This document shows, one piece after another, positions 1 to 10,800 of a stretch of 64,000 nucleotides of DNA. Source of the DNA: Gloeophyllum trabeum ATCC 11539 (Eukaryota > Basidiomycota > Agaricomycetes > Gloeophyllales > Gloeophyllaceae). The translations under genes and the position numbers were made by a program. The stretch covers positions 1,634,526 through 1,698,525 of the forward strand of contig NW_006920416.1 of NCBI RefSeq assembly GCF_000344685.1. Reading direction: 5' to 3'. Below the pieces are notes generated by a model, which had not been told where the DNA came from, made no database searches, and saw only the letters and a list, made by a program, of their open reading frames with translations. The first letter of the stretch is position 1; every line of letters starts with the position of its first letter.

Positions 1-180
1 GGGAAGAGGTGGGTCGATGCTGGGCGGAACGAGGCTGGTGTCAACATCGTGACGACGGGTGGCGTAAGTTCGGGGTTGGATGGGAGTCTGTACATTGTCC
101 AGGAGCTGGCGGGGAAGGAAGCGTCGGACTTTGCGGGAGAAATCGTGGAGTTCGAGAGGAGGCAGGGGGAAGAACCGTGA
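1..180 (+). CDS. 3' end of a DJ-1/PfpI family gene, cut by the window edge
   Basis: Reading frame 1 is open from base 1 to a TGA at 178-180 and encodes 59 residues. These align without a break to the last part of the intact DJ-1/PfpI gene at 16607-17287: both carry RWVDAG, NEAGV, IVT.GGVSSG.D.SLY and FAGEIVEFE. The family has a class I glutamine-amidotransferase-like fold. Members include isonitrile hydratases, proteases/chaperones and thiol-dependent glyoxalases. The catalytic cysteine region lies upstream, outside the window. The end is well supported. I cannot tell whether the whole gene is intact. A decayed copy in the same orientation follows directly, so this is a local duplication. Confidence 0.85.
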   Translation, partial: GKRWVDAGRNEAGVNIVTTGGVSSGLDGSLYIVQELAGKEASDFAGEIVEFERRQGEEP

Positions 181-761
181 GACTGAGAGGCGGGACGCAG
201 TTCGTACGGCTCCTTTCTCACCCATTGTACATTTGAGCTGGCCAATCCGCATCGTGGTTATACATCAGGTCCCAACGAATGTTGTTGCCACAATCCCCAC
301 TCGTACCGTTCATCCTACCACCTCTCCCAGATCAGGGAACGGTTCAAGCACTCTGATGGTCTCGTCGTGCGTGGTGCGGGTCGGAGGTGATCACGAAGGG
401 GAAGCAGGTACTAAGTTTGATGACGAGGTTCGTGAGTTTGAAGCTGCGGGGCGCGCATGGCGTTCAGCTGGCTGTCTCAGTGTCTGTACGGGCACCATGA
501 TCATCGGCGGTGAGCGTTCTGAGGGGTAAGAAGGGACGATGCGTCACATGTTCTACGACAAGCTGTCGGAGTTGTCGACACACAGTGACATGTACAGACA
601 AGTGGGGACATCGAGGTACAGTACTGAGGGAAAAGAGGTGGATAGGGGTGAACGAGGTTGTGGTCAGGATTGACAGCGGCGTGAGTTCGGGGATGGATGC
701 GAGTTCGTATGTGGTCGAGAAAATGATTGGGAAGGAAGCAGCCGATTTTGCGGGAGACATA

Positions 762-2024
762 AGTGCTGCTCAATTCTTATTTCGTTCGTCCGTTCGTCTG
801 TTCGTTCGATTGAGCAGGACCCCTGAAAATACCGATAGAGGTTAGATACCAATTCCGTAAAAAAGTGAGGTCTGGAGGCTGTATGTTAGATACGGTTGCG
901 GTAAAATGTGGCGCAGCGCCCGTACACTGGGTACAATACCCATATTGAGCCACTGAGAAAGTGTGAAAGGAACCGGACAAAGGTCAAATTTTGTTCATAG
1001 TGTTGCCTTGCAAAACAAATGAAAGTTCATTGAACAGTGCTGAACAAAGATCATATCCTGTGTCACAATCAGATTTTTGCACACTCAAAAGTAGTATTAT
1101 TCTAATTTGTTTCACTGACTGTGCAATGGACAATCATGAAAAAAGTTTGACCTTTGACCGGTTATTCTCGAAGTTTTGTGCATGCTCAATATGGGTGATG
1201 TACCCAGTGGTAAGGCCGGATACTTCAGTCCCGGTAGAATTGAGGCTCGATATCCAAGGTCAGATACCATTGTGGTATATACCCGGCTTCTCCCGGCACT
1301 CAATACTCGCTTGTGCAGCCACAATTTGCCCCAATAAATATTTGAGCTGAGATTGCACTGTTTTGGGCCTATGTATCGCATATTATAGCGAATAATACCT
1401 TATTTTGATCAAATTTGGCCACGAAAAACCCTTGTAACGGGATCAAAATTCGGAGGTTGGATATCTGGGTCCCGGTAAATCTCGAGCCACATGGCTAGGT
1501 TGGTATCGCGTCCCGGTAAAAACAGCCAAATTAGGCGAAATTTGGTCCCGGTAAAAATGAAGGAAATCAGGTTCTCTGGTATCTAACCTCCATTAGTACT
1601 TTCAGGGGTCCTGATTGAGCGCGACCAAAAGAGTGAGGAAGCAATGATGGCCGGCGATCCGGGACCACGGTCATGTAATGTGTTCTCCGTTGGTGGCCGG
1701 CACATTTATTTCCTGAGGCTTTTTCAAGATATATGCACAAGCATGATAAGAGCCCCAATTGGGTCAATACTCCTACTCAGCCTGGGCACCCGGTCCATAC
1801 ATCTCAGAATTGCTATGAGGAGAATAATGTGGCATGTAATCTACGTCGACGGATTTCGTCCACATAACTAGCCACGGAGATTCTCGATGCCTTGCCGCGA
1901 CCGGTGAGCACATCACATGACCGTGGTCCCGGATCGCCGGCCATCATTGCTTCCTCACTCTTTTGGACGCGCTCAATCGAACGAACAGACGAACAGACGA
2001 ACGGAATAAGAATTGAGCAGCACT
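762..2024. mobile_element. TIR DNA transposon (non-autonomous), 3-bp TSD, inserted in the DJ-1 pseudogene
   Basis: The ends are inverted: AGTGCTGCTCAATTCTTAT at 762 reads outward again from 2024 on the other strand. Similarity between the arms continues for over 100 bp through repeated CGTTCG units and the block GAGGAAGCAATGATGGCCGG. The flanks carry ATA at 759-761 and 2025-2027, a 3-bp target-site duplication that restores the DJ-1 sequence when collapsed. Removing the nested element (816-1612) and its 8-bp duplication leaves about 458 bp, so this is a MITE without coding capacity. A second element of nearly the same length and with the same terminal GCTCAATTCT lies at 52795-53857. The superfamily is not clear to me; a 3-bp duplication allows PIF/Harbinger or CACTA relatives. 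Confidence 0.85.
816..1612. mobile_element. Nested non-autonomous hAT-like element with 8-bp TSD
   Basis: The element is flanked by GATTGAGC at 808-815 and again at 1613-1620, a perfect 8-bp target-site duplication. Its ends are 35-bp inverted repeats beginning AGGACCCCTGAAA and ending GAGGTTAGATACC, with about four mismatches. An 8-bp duplication is the rule for hAT transposons. The 797 bp interior has no credible coding frame but several copies of TCCCGGTA, which may be subterminal transposase-binding motifs. It sits inside the left arm of the 762-2024 element, so it arrived later. Confidence 0.85.
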
Positions 2025-2060
2025 ATAGTACAGTTCGAGAGGAGGCAGGAGGTTGGCAGG

Positions 2061-2411
2061 AGGTGTTGCAATCTTTAGGGCCGGGCGATATGCTGGTCCA
2101 AGTGCACAAAAAATATATTAGCACCGGAAACATAGACTATGGACCGTCCCCGGAAAAAACCCTCCGGCTTCTAACACAGTAGCACCCCGGTATTATTTAC
2201 ATTGTCTTCCCGGTTACGAGTTGAATGAACTCAATGCATAACTACCCCGGTAATGTGTACACAGGTGCCCCGTTAAGTCATGTCTCTTACGCCCCCGGTA
2301 AACTTTGGGGATCTCAAGTAAAGTCAGATTCAGTACGAGTACCAGTAAGCAATGGGACAGTGACAATCAGATATTAAAAATCATAGTAAAATAGTGTGTA
2401 TTGACCAAGGA
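2061..2411. repeat. Repeat with CCCCGGTA motifs (left copy)
   Basis: No gene. The stretch contains TATGCTGGTCCAAGTGCACA at 2089-2108 and several CCCCGGTA or CCCGGTA motifs up to about 2310. The same 20 bases occur inverted at 8019-8038, again next to CCCCGGTA motifs. It is either one end of a large element or one copy of a dispersed repeat. Confidence 0.6.
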
Positions 2412-3469
2412 TCAAATTCGCGGCCCACGGAATCCCGAGTCATCAGACTGATAGTAAGGTGAAAGTAGACTGACTGCCTGCTGGATGATTTCATTGTCCC
2501 TCACGAAACCGTTAGCTTCAAGCTTCTCGATGGCACCGTCACGGCATCCGGTGAAGACATCCACCCATTCTACGGATTGCACATGGTCGAGCACCTGCGC
2601 AAACGCGAGTGGCGTGTCGGGATGTAAGAGAGCGGCACCGACTTTCCTCTTCCACAACACATTCCAGTTACTCTGACATCTCCGGTGATCCTCGCACTCC
2701 ACGTCCTGAACATCGAGCATCGGCGGCTTCGCAGCAGCTAATCGCCGCTCGCGTTCGATACCATCCTTTGCTTTTGTGAGGATTTGGTATGTCTCGAGCC
2801 CTATCTGCCGACCGTGTTCAAGTGTCAGATCACGCAGCGGCATGGTGACCAGCTGGCGAAAGGCGGGAGCAAGCCACGCCTCGACCCTAAGCAGGCGTGC
2901 AACTTGAAGACGTCGTGCTGGATGAAGAGTCATTGAATCTAGCTGGCTGCGAGCAAAGGCCATGGCATCGTCCATCAGCCACATTTTCCCGAGCTCGTAG
3001 AGATTGATAAGGCTATCAACGCTGTATGGCGGTGGAGACCAACTGCAGCATTTCATGTATCAGTGTTTGTTCCTGGCACGAGCCTGAGGCGAGTCATGAA
3101 ACTTACGGTCTGTAGACAAAATCCAAGAAGTCTTCAAACTGTCGAGTTGTGACAAACGCGAGCGTAATCGGCCTCACATCATCCAGCCCTTCCGCACCGG
3201 AATCTCCAGGTGGCATGGAGAACATATGGTGGAAGACCTCCGAGTCTAGGATGTCGCGGTGCGGACGGTATAAGACGTGTCCAACCTAATACTCAAGCTC
3301 AAGCTTCACATGAAGAAAAAGTATCGGACGGACGCACCTTTATGACGACTGTCCCGGCAGGGAAGTAATATCGCTCATGGTGCACGACTGCAGAAGCTGC
3401 GGGTGCTCTTTGCGCAGCCTCCATTGCAAACCACGGACGCGTGTTTTGTAAGGACATCGTGTTGCACAT
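2412..3469 (-). CDS. BTB/POZ domain protein
   Basis: Three exons give an uninterrupted frame of 313 residues: 3469-3338, 3285-3107 and 3042-2412. The BTB fold runs across the exons: HHERYYFPAGTVVIKV, then the hydrophobic GHVLYRPHRDILDSEVF with HHMFSMPP, then FEDFLDFVYRPW..PPPYSVDSLINLYELGKMW. This is the usual agaricomycete BTB layout (a strand for ligand-less dimerisation, a '..H+.IL...S..F..MF.MPP' core, a 'LA..W....A...L' helix). The C-terminal part is helical with no second domain recognised. ATGs at 3457 and 3424 are alternative starts. Such proteins are abundant and mostly uncharacterised; roles as oligomerisation adaptors or Cul3 substrate receptors are known for the wider family. It lies between inverted repeats together with an integrase-like gene, so it may be element cargo. 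Confidence 0.75.
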
Positions 3470-3616
3470 GCTCACTTGTAGGTCCAAGTTTATGTCAGTG
3501 TTTTGGTTTAATTTCCGATTTTACGTGTCAAAGCAGGCGCTTGTGTCCGATGCACTATTAGTAACCTGGAGGCCCAGTAGAACTCAGACCACCGGTCGCA
3601 CTATCCGCACCCCACG

Positions 3617-5611
3617 ATGCCTCTCCTACCTCCGCTACCGCCCAGAGAGAGTCAGCTAGCATCGAGCTGGTCGCTGAACGTTTCGAATGCATATAGCATC
3701 ATACACGACGCCTATACGATCGGGACGAGGCTCATCGAGCAGGCTCAGGATGACCCCTTGCGGCTTCGAATCCACATGGAGAACATTCTTAACAATATCA
3801 CACCGGTTCTCATGGCTCTCGAGACTTCTGCCGAAGAAGAAGGCTTGCCTCTTGACTGGATCAAGGCTGTTGCGGAAGCGATGGGGGAACTAGTGGTCAG
3901 ACTGCGGACAGCACAGATAGGGGCCGATGGCATGTAAGCATCATGGGGCTCATCCAAAAGCACACTGAATGAGCCTGCCTAACAGTGACAACAGCAAGGT
4001 CAACCACATAGAGCCGATCACTGTGACGCGAACTGGACGACGTGGCCGTCCTCGCAAGATCATCGACCTAGAGTATCTTCAGGAAGCGATGTCTCCACAG
4101 CGACGGATCATGGTCAAGAAATTGGCTGAGATCTGTGGCGTTCATCGTAATACCATGCGGTATTACCTCAAGCTTTATAATGTGGACTACAATTTCACTG
4201 CGCTTACCGACGTCGATTTGGATCGTTTAGTCAAGACCTTCCGTCGGGACAAGCCCCAGTCTGGTATTCGCTATCTGATCGGATTCCTGAGGAGACATGG
4301 GTTGCAAATCCAGAAGGCGAGAGTACGAGCCTCAATTCGGCGTGTAGACGGATTGGGCAGAGTCTTACGGGAACGAGTGACGGTCCAGCGATGGAAGTAT
4401 AAAGTCGCACGGCCGAATGCGCTATGGCACATTGATGGACATCACAAATTAATCCTGTGGGGCATCGTCATCCATGGGATTGTTGACGGTTATTGTCGGA
4501 CCGTGAGTCTACTTCTAGTGATGTTGGGATAACAGGAAATCTGACATTCAGTTGCAGGTGACAGGCTTGAGGGCAAGTGACAATAATAGGGCATTGACGG
4601 TCTTGGATGTCTTCCTCGATGCTGTCAATAGATATGGTATGCCGTCACAGATGCGAGGAGATCGAGGAGGGGAAAATAAGCAGGTTTCCGTCTTCATGAT
4701 ATTGTACAGGGGCCCGAACCGTGCCTCCTTCATCTGGGGATTGTAAGTGATGCTCTATTTCATCAAAATGCGACAATTAATGCGGCGTGAATCCCTGAAG
4801 GTCCACACATAACACTCGGATAGAGCGTCTGTGGGTGGAGGTTGGAACACAATTTGCCCATTCATGGCGAGGGTTCTTTTTCCGCCTAGAACGGATGCAT
4901 TCCCTTGACAGATCGAATGCATTTCATTTATGGCTCCTACAGTACCTTTTTCTTCCGATGATCAACTTTGATGATTGTCGGAACTTCCAAGAGGTCTGGA
5001 ATGCCCACCCTATCTCTGGCGAAGGGCACGATCGGAGTCCCAATGTGAGTTCACGTATCATTGGCTGGTATCAGTGCAGCTGCTTGATCACTGCGCAGGA
5101 CATGTGATTAGTCGGTTTAACAGAGCATGGGGTGTATGCTGACGAGTGTGCAAGCATACATCCCGATACCATCGAACGTTACTACGGTACACATGGGAGG
5201 CCAGCGGTGCGTCGACCAGACCAGACAGGTGCTGGTCATCCCCCAGATGAAGAGGAGCCGCTAGGTGATCGAGTTGCGAGTGATGTTGAGACTCACATTC
5301 ACCACGATGCCGTTGAAGTTCCGCAAGCGGCTGATCCATTTGCAGATATCACACAGGAAGCAGCCTTCTATAGGTTATTAGAGATAGTTAAGGCTGAGGG
5401 TCACATCCCGTCAGGATACAGATGTCATCCGCATGAATGGGATGACACCCACTACCCCGCTTTTGAATCCATAAGGTCAGGTCGGCGGGGCAAGAAATCT
5501 ATTCGAGTTCCTCTACCAGTACACATTTGGAAGCCGCGTGCGGACCTTTGGGCACAAGGACTCGACATTATGACTAGAGTACAGATGCTAGGTAGCCAAG
5601 CCATGTCGTAG
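3617..5611 (+). pseudogene. Integrase-core (DDE) transposase-like gene with one premature stop
   Basis: Five exons (3617-3933, 3986-4502, 4558-4742, 4801-5044, 5099-5611) join in frame to 592 codons. The N-terminal half has a helix-turn-helix-like stretch (LAEICGVHRNTMRYYL) after a basic GRRGRPRK. An rve-type integrase core follows: first acidic residue in NALWHIDGHHKL, second in MRGDRGGENK, glutamate in STHNTRIERLWVEVG. The family of integrase-core proteins is widespread in agaricomycetes and also seen in fishes; it is treated as transposon-derived. The fifth exon opens with GAC ATG TGA (stop at 5105-5107) where an arginine CGA is expected, so the copy is probably dead or truncated after the catalytic core. 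The rest of that exon keeps a clean frame, so the mutation looks recent. Confidence 0.8.
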
Positions 5612-5722
5612 TCAGTAGGGTAATACCACGTTCGCCGATCGTACCGGCAATCATAATCAATGAGTAAATGTCTATAAGATGCCGACTTCATAGACTGACC
5701 GTATACCACAACTTAGCCCGTA

Positions 5723-7509
5723 ATGACTAGCCAACGGAAGTGCTCTCGACAAACCAAGGCCGTGGCCTCATCCAGCATGGTTTCTAAGGCAAAACAGTCA
5801 TCTGGCTCATCAGCTGTCATTGTCAATACTGTTCTGAGCAATATGGGGATCGGCACTGGGAAATCCGCTGCTAGCAACTCCAAGACCGTACTCGCGGCTC
5901 ATGAAGAGAGCAATGCGGGGCTACGACGGACTAGCGCCACGTTGCTCAAGCCAAATCATCCTGTTAAACGAAAGGTTTTTAGACATTATTCAATTTCAAC
6001 TGAAGGTGCTTACACCTAGATCCAAAGGCAAACAAGGAAAAATCCTCTGCATCTGAACATACAGTAGATAGTGAGGGCAGTGGTGGCACGCAAACCTTCC
6101 GAGTTTGGGCAGTCGTTGCCGTTACGGATGGCCTGACTTTGACATGACGTACGTGAGACGTTACTTCGCCTGGTCTACTTTCCTTTGACAGCCACATGTG
6201 GTAACAGGAGACAGGCCGCTATGAGCTGAACACGAGGAAAGCACCAGACAAACAAGAAATCTAGGATCTGAGTGTTGAAGGATTGGCGGCTATGAACATC
6301 TCTGGGGTATACCTAGACCAGTCCTGGGATTTCGCTATGCTCGATGAGCAACTGAGGAAGATATTCCCATACCTTTTCGAACATCTCGACACACTCCCCG
6401 CTTTGCACTCGTCAACCAATGAGGAATTGCTGCAATGGGTTCTCTGTACCCAGTCGCGGTCTCGGCTGAGCCCTGCACCATTTCCGTTTCCCGTTGGAAC
6501 ACATGCATACTGGAACAAGGGTTCCGCCAAGGCGTCATGGTAGGACAGCATTATATATATTGGTACGCGATATCTTAAGTCACGAGAGTAAATTCTTAAG
6601 CTTACAGACGTCATTCGATGTCTAAAAAGCGACGCGACGCCCGATTGAATGCGACGCCCGGAGGGTGATCCGGGAGAAGGCGCAAGCTGCGCAGAGTAAA
6701 GGGAAAAGGAAGGGTCAGTCTCGAGTTACTGAAAGTTGTTGTGTGGGATACTCACTGTTTCCTCCAATCATGACCAGCACATCTGTTCCCGCTCAGTCCT
6801 CCCTCTGTTATCCCATCCAAGCGGCCTCGGTCTGAGACTATCGACAAGAGCAGTGATGTTGAACTGGATCCAGGGTCGGATACGGCTGAAGAGAGAGACC
6901 AGAAGCGGCACAAAGGTGCCGATTCATGTTCAGACGGAGCGGAGTCCGAGTCAGCCAAGAGTGAATCTGAGGATCAAAACTGTGAGTAGTAAATTGACAG
7001 CGCTATTGCGGCGCGTACCAGTCACTCGGTTGATTCACTGACGACCCCTCATAGCATCTACTGCGAGTCGGGGTTCTGCAAGCCCACATTCCATTAGTCG
7101 TTCTCGATGCAGGAACGTCAAAAGCAAACCGCGACCAAACTTCGACTTGAAGTTCTTTGACCTAGCTGCTGGCTCAGATGACGAGGACTCGGAGGCTACA
7201 AGTCGACCTGCACCCAGGCCAGTGAAGCAGCAGTACGGCTCGAGATCGGCGAAGAAGCAACGCTCGCGAGTCGCAACTCAGACCGTTACACGCCAGGCCA
7301 CGCACGGATCTGTACGAAATCAGTTGTCAACGTCGCCGGTATCTGGAAGGTCGTTTGAAGAGCCAGCGGTCGACAAATCGGGAAGCTCTCACCATTCCCC
7401 TACTTCGTGTCGGTTGCGGAGGCACGATACGGTCGCGTCTGCCTCGTCTGAGGTCGATCTCAACATCGAGGACCCTTACGACCAACAGTGTAGCATGAAA
7501 TACTTTTGA
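5723..7509 (+). CDS. Companion gene of the integrase-like gene, unknown function, probably multi-exon and possibly broken
   Basis: Several protein-like blocks follow one another on the same strand. There is a Ser/Lys-rich start at 5723 (MTSQRKCSRQTKAVASSS). A block at about 6265-6540 opens after a TAG acceptor with DLSVEGLAAMNISGVYLD and includes LLQWVLCTQSRSRLSPAPF. An acidic, Ser-rich block lies at about 6820-6980, and a last block at about 7055-7509 contains DLKFFDLAAGSDDEDSEA. Low-complexity acidic and basic composition suggests a nuclear or nucleic-acid-binding protein. I could not join all exons in frame (after 6540 each acceptor I tried gives a stop), so the gene may be decayed like its neighbour. 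Position right after the integrase suggests it belongs to the same element. No known domain recognised. Confidence 0.4.
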
Positions 7510-8758
7510 AACATTTCAAGCAGTCCGTCGATGTGATATGAGCTGCGTTTCATTCATTTAGATATCTGATTATCCCATATCATTCATTCATCTTTTTTCT
7601 GCCACCTTCATATTCTCACAATAGATAGATAAGTACTCTGATCATAGGCTACAGTACATTCACTTTAATATCAGTTAATTTTGTTCTCGTATCATCCTCG
7701 AACCTGGAAGCAGGCTTGAGATGCACTCAGTAGGCTGCAGCGAGTCTCGACTGCGACAGTTGCACACCTAAGGTAGTTACCTGACCGTTCCAGTGTCGTA
7801 CAATACTCAGATACCCAGTCAGATCGACAGTATTAACGTACACTGTCCACTGGACCTTAGAAGAGCCCGAGGCCAATGTGACATGTGAGCAAGGTCGGCA
7901 GATGCCGATTAAACGCTTCCCAATAGTCGTGAGATTTTAACTCCAGATGCGGTATCTGCCAGCACTGCCACTCACAATTACCGGGGTAACACAGGAAATA
8001 CCGGGGGGGTGGAATAATTGTGCACTTGGACCAGCATAGGGCGAAAGGTTGTACGATAGGGCGCCTATAGGCTCGATACCAGCCACTTCGCAATTCAAGC
8101 TCCGCTCGTAATACTCGCTACACTGCGAAGCGGCTGGGAACTACGGTCGCCCTTTTGGCGGGATGCGCGTGACACGCGCCAACTATGAGTGGGACTTGTG
8201 ATTTGAGAGCCTCATAACTCAGAAAAATCATGCCTTGGGAGATGTACACCATTGTAGGTTTTGAAGGCCATAGATTCATTTGACATAGGTCAAATTTCGA
8301 TGAATTTGGACTGACTCAAGGAGAAAATCCTCTTTTCTCACCTATTCCAGTCAACTCCATTCACTTCAAAAACATCATTGAACAATGTGTGCCAGAGACG
8401 ATTTTGTACGTCTGAGGGGGCAAATTTTTCTAAGTCGGAGTCACACTTGGCGGGGAAAGTTGTGACCCCGCTATGTGACTGTCCGTTGTCACCAGTCCGT
8501 TCGCAATCTCACGCCTTCCATCACTCCGAAACCAAAAAAGGAAGGCGTGTGCATTGCGTACAGGACTGGTCGCGAGTCTAGGGCGCCTATACTGCAATTT
8601 ACCCACCCTTCTACCCAGCGGTCGTTTCGAGGCGGCCGCATCTGCTAGGGTTACTGTAAGTGCGTACCATGTGGAAACCACGCGATCACCACTTAGCCTA
8701 TATAATTATGTAAACTTTATTTTGGCTTGCCTCTCCATGACCCTCCCAAATAACAAGG
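7510..8758. other. Intergenic, repeat-derived
   Basis: No gene seen. It holds the inverted copy of the CCCCGGTA repeat (about 7960-8050, with the 20-bp identical block at 8019-8038). The sequence TAGGGCGCCTATA occurs at about 8056 and again near 8579, hinting at further repeat ends. Confidence 0.5.
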
Positions 8759-8801
8759 CTTATAAGAGTGGACAATCGAGCAGCGCGTCCACTCTTATAA
8801 G
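8759..8801. repeat. Perfect hairpin, 15-bp stem
   Basis: CTTATAAGAGTGGAC at 8759-8773 and its exact complement GTCCACTCTTATAAG at 8787-8801 are separated by a 13-nt loop. It lies in non-coding repeat debris. It could be a tiny foldback remnant or a transcribed hairpin. Confidence 0.7.
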
Positions 8802-8898
8802 ACTCGAAACACGTTTCTCCTAACTCCGGCGGAAGCACCGGGAACACCAGCGGCCTTGTAGGATATTAGAGTAGGGAGCCTCCAGGAGACTTCGTACA

Positions 8899-9230
8899 TG
8901 TTGAACTAGGCGCTGACTTAGCTGCCAGGTTCTACAACGTACCAGAATGTACCAGAACTCTCTGGAACATTCTGGTATATTCCACTATTGTACAAGGGCA
9001 CGGAGCTCATGTGGGTCAGTGACATCATAGGTGGAGCTCAATAGGATTAGGGATATTCCACATAGCTTAGTCAGCCTATGGGCCACAGTGTATATAAACC
9101 CTGCAGCTCTGTGACCTAATGACAAGGGTTGTTCATATGAGCTTTACCAGTAGCTACAGCATCCACTCAATACAGGTGAGTTGTGTAGGGCGCACTGTGT
9201 GTGCTGCTGCCTCCATAACTCTTCATCAGT
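8899..9230 (+). mobile_element. LTR-like fragment with TATA box
   Basis: A TG-starting stretch (TGTTGAACTAGGCGCTG) is followed by imperfect inverted motifs (ACCAGAATGTACCAGAA / CTGGAACATTCTGG), a TATA box (GTGTATATAAACCC at about 9088-9101) and a possible 5' splice site CAGGTGAGT near 9174. This is the usual layout of a Copia-type LTR plus leader. I found no second LTR, primer site or pol gene, so at most a solo or truncated LTR. Confidence 0.4.
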
Positions 9231-9821
9231 ACACAGACTCAATGTATGTACAGAATGCTGGATTAAATTGGTGAAGCATGAATACTGCACACAGACTGTT
9301 TGATATGCCAGTTACTTCTCCTGGATACTCATTTAGGTGCAGAACTTCTCAAAATCCGTAAGGATCTTGTAAATTCATATAGGGTTACCAAATATTTATT
9401 CATATATGTCTACGCACGAGGCAATATTCATAAAGCAGTCCTGGGACCAAGAGAGCGATTGAGAGACTCGAGAACTGTCCCCAAGCTCTGCCCGAGACGC
9501 GCCGGCGCGCTCGTGGGAACTCATTTATCGCGCGACGTCACGGTATCTGGACGCGTCGTGCCTCGTTCGGGCATATCTCGGCCGGCCTGCAGAAATTGTA
9601 CGAGCTTGCTTTGAGGGCACATTAATTTATTTTCTGGTTCAATATGATTCTGAAAGACATATTAGAGCATCTGGTAAATTCACGAGGCCCCTAAGAATTT
9701 TGAGAAGTTCTGCACCTAAATGAGTATCCAGGAGGAGTAACTGGCATGTCAAACAGTCTGTGTGCAGTGTTCATGCTTCACTGATTTAATCCAGCATTCT
9801 GTACATACATTGAGTCTGTGT
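9231..9821. repeat. Pair of 124-bp inverted repeats around a 343-bp spacer
   Basis: 9231-9354 and the complement of 9698-9821 agree at nearly every base, starting ACACAGACTCAATGTATGTA and ending GTGCAGAACTTCTCAAAA. The spacer is unlike the arms and includes a CpG-rich block (about 9490-9600). It adjoins the LTR-like piece, so it may be a rearranged retroelement or a foldback element. Confidence 0.75.
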
Positions 9822-10800
9822 ACGAAGTATTGAAGGGATATGTTGCTTTCTCCCTCTTCAATGGACCGGCTACTGTTCACAGCACCCTTACTCTATGGAC
9901 CTCTCATGGGCCGATTTTTGCTATTCCTTTGCTACCACAATTTGTTTATATATTGAAAACCCCTATGTACAAATTCCTAAGTCAATCCGAGCCCTGCCGC
10001 AGGTGCTATTGATTTGTCTTGCCTGGAGGCCATCTCGCGCCTCGAAAGTGGCGCACCGCCTTATGTTCCGCAAATAGCAGTAATGAAATCAACGTTTCAT
10101 TTCTCGCCACCACCTCGAATTCTATGACAGCTCCTGGGCAAATTGTTTTACTGACCTTGGGTTACGTCCACTAAAACAAGCAGTACCTGATGTTTCAACA
10201 AGGTCTTTGGTCAAGTTTGCTGCCTCTCCAGCCATTGCATGCCGGAAGCACCGGTGTGATAAAATGAAAGATCGGCGTCCATTTGCAACCGTAGTGATTG
10301 CAATTAGAAGTGCGTGATGTTTTTGAGTTCTTTCCTCGCAGCGTAACCTAACCTCAGATGTTCAGCACAGAAGCCTCGCTATTCGTCTCTGGAGCCATAG
10401 CCATGATGTTACGTCCAGGAGAGCCGCAATACTACTCCTTAAGGTTGATATCCCGCGCTTCAATCTGATCTATGAGAGTCTCACCGCAGCCACTCGTGTC
10501 TGTTTAACTTATCACCGAAGTATCTCCTTACGCGCTCAAGTATTTCTGTTTATCAACGGAACGTATAGCCCCGTCCTCGTGTATATGCCGTCTTTGACTC
10601 AGTGCGGCCATCTGAGCTCCTTGTAGATGTGAGCGAGCCTTAGAAGACGCCGTTTCAACGGTGCCCGTGAGTGTTCCAGCGCTTCTCACCTGCAACACTC
10701 CGTCGTCGTGGTTCGGCGACACATTCTCCAGCATTCACAACAACCTATTGGGGAAAGGAGCCTGCCGTGTAGACATCTCCTGTTCACAACACTGAACACT
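9822..10800. other. Intergenic and 5' region of the NACHT gene
   Basis: No gene supported. Short open frames here have no ATG start, introns or recognisable motifs. The last 100-200 bases are presumably the leader of the gene starting at 10801. Confidence 0.4.

Larger units (their letters stand above)
335..2060 (+). pseudogene. Decayed DJ-1/PfpI copy split by a transposon
   Basis: From about 335 to 761, and again from 2025 to about 2060, the DNA aligns to the intact DJ-1/PfpI gene at 16607. Matching stretches include CAGGGAACGG, the nucleophile region TGTCTGTACGGGC, CATCACATG-like TTCTACGACA, and GTGAGTTCGGGGATGGATGC. The reading frame is broken by indels. The final stretch (GGGAGACATA then GTACAGTTCGAGAGG) is separated by a 1.26 kb insertion at 762-2024. 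The empty site can be read by removing the insertion and one ATA. This gene copy cannot encode a working enzyme. The 5' limit is approximate because similarity fades before 335. Confidence 0.8.
2089..8038. mobile_element. Putative ~6 kb element bounded by inverted repeats, with integrase-like gene and BTB cargo
   Basis: Inverted 20-bp identical sequences (2089-2108 and 8019-8038), each with CCCCGGTA motifs on its inner side, enclose a BTB gene, an integrase-like pseudogene and a companion gene. The outer few tens of bases are less similar and no target-site duplication could be fixed, so the true ends are uncertain. The alternative is two independent copies of a small repeat in opposite orientation. 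Confidence 0.35.

Noticed and set aside
9300..9614. 104-codon frame inside the inverted repeat
   Set aside because: No start context or homology; its beginning lies in one arm of the repeat.
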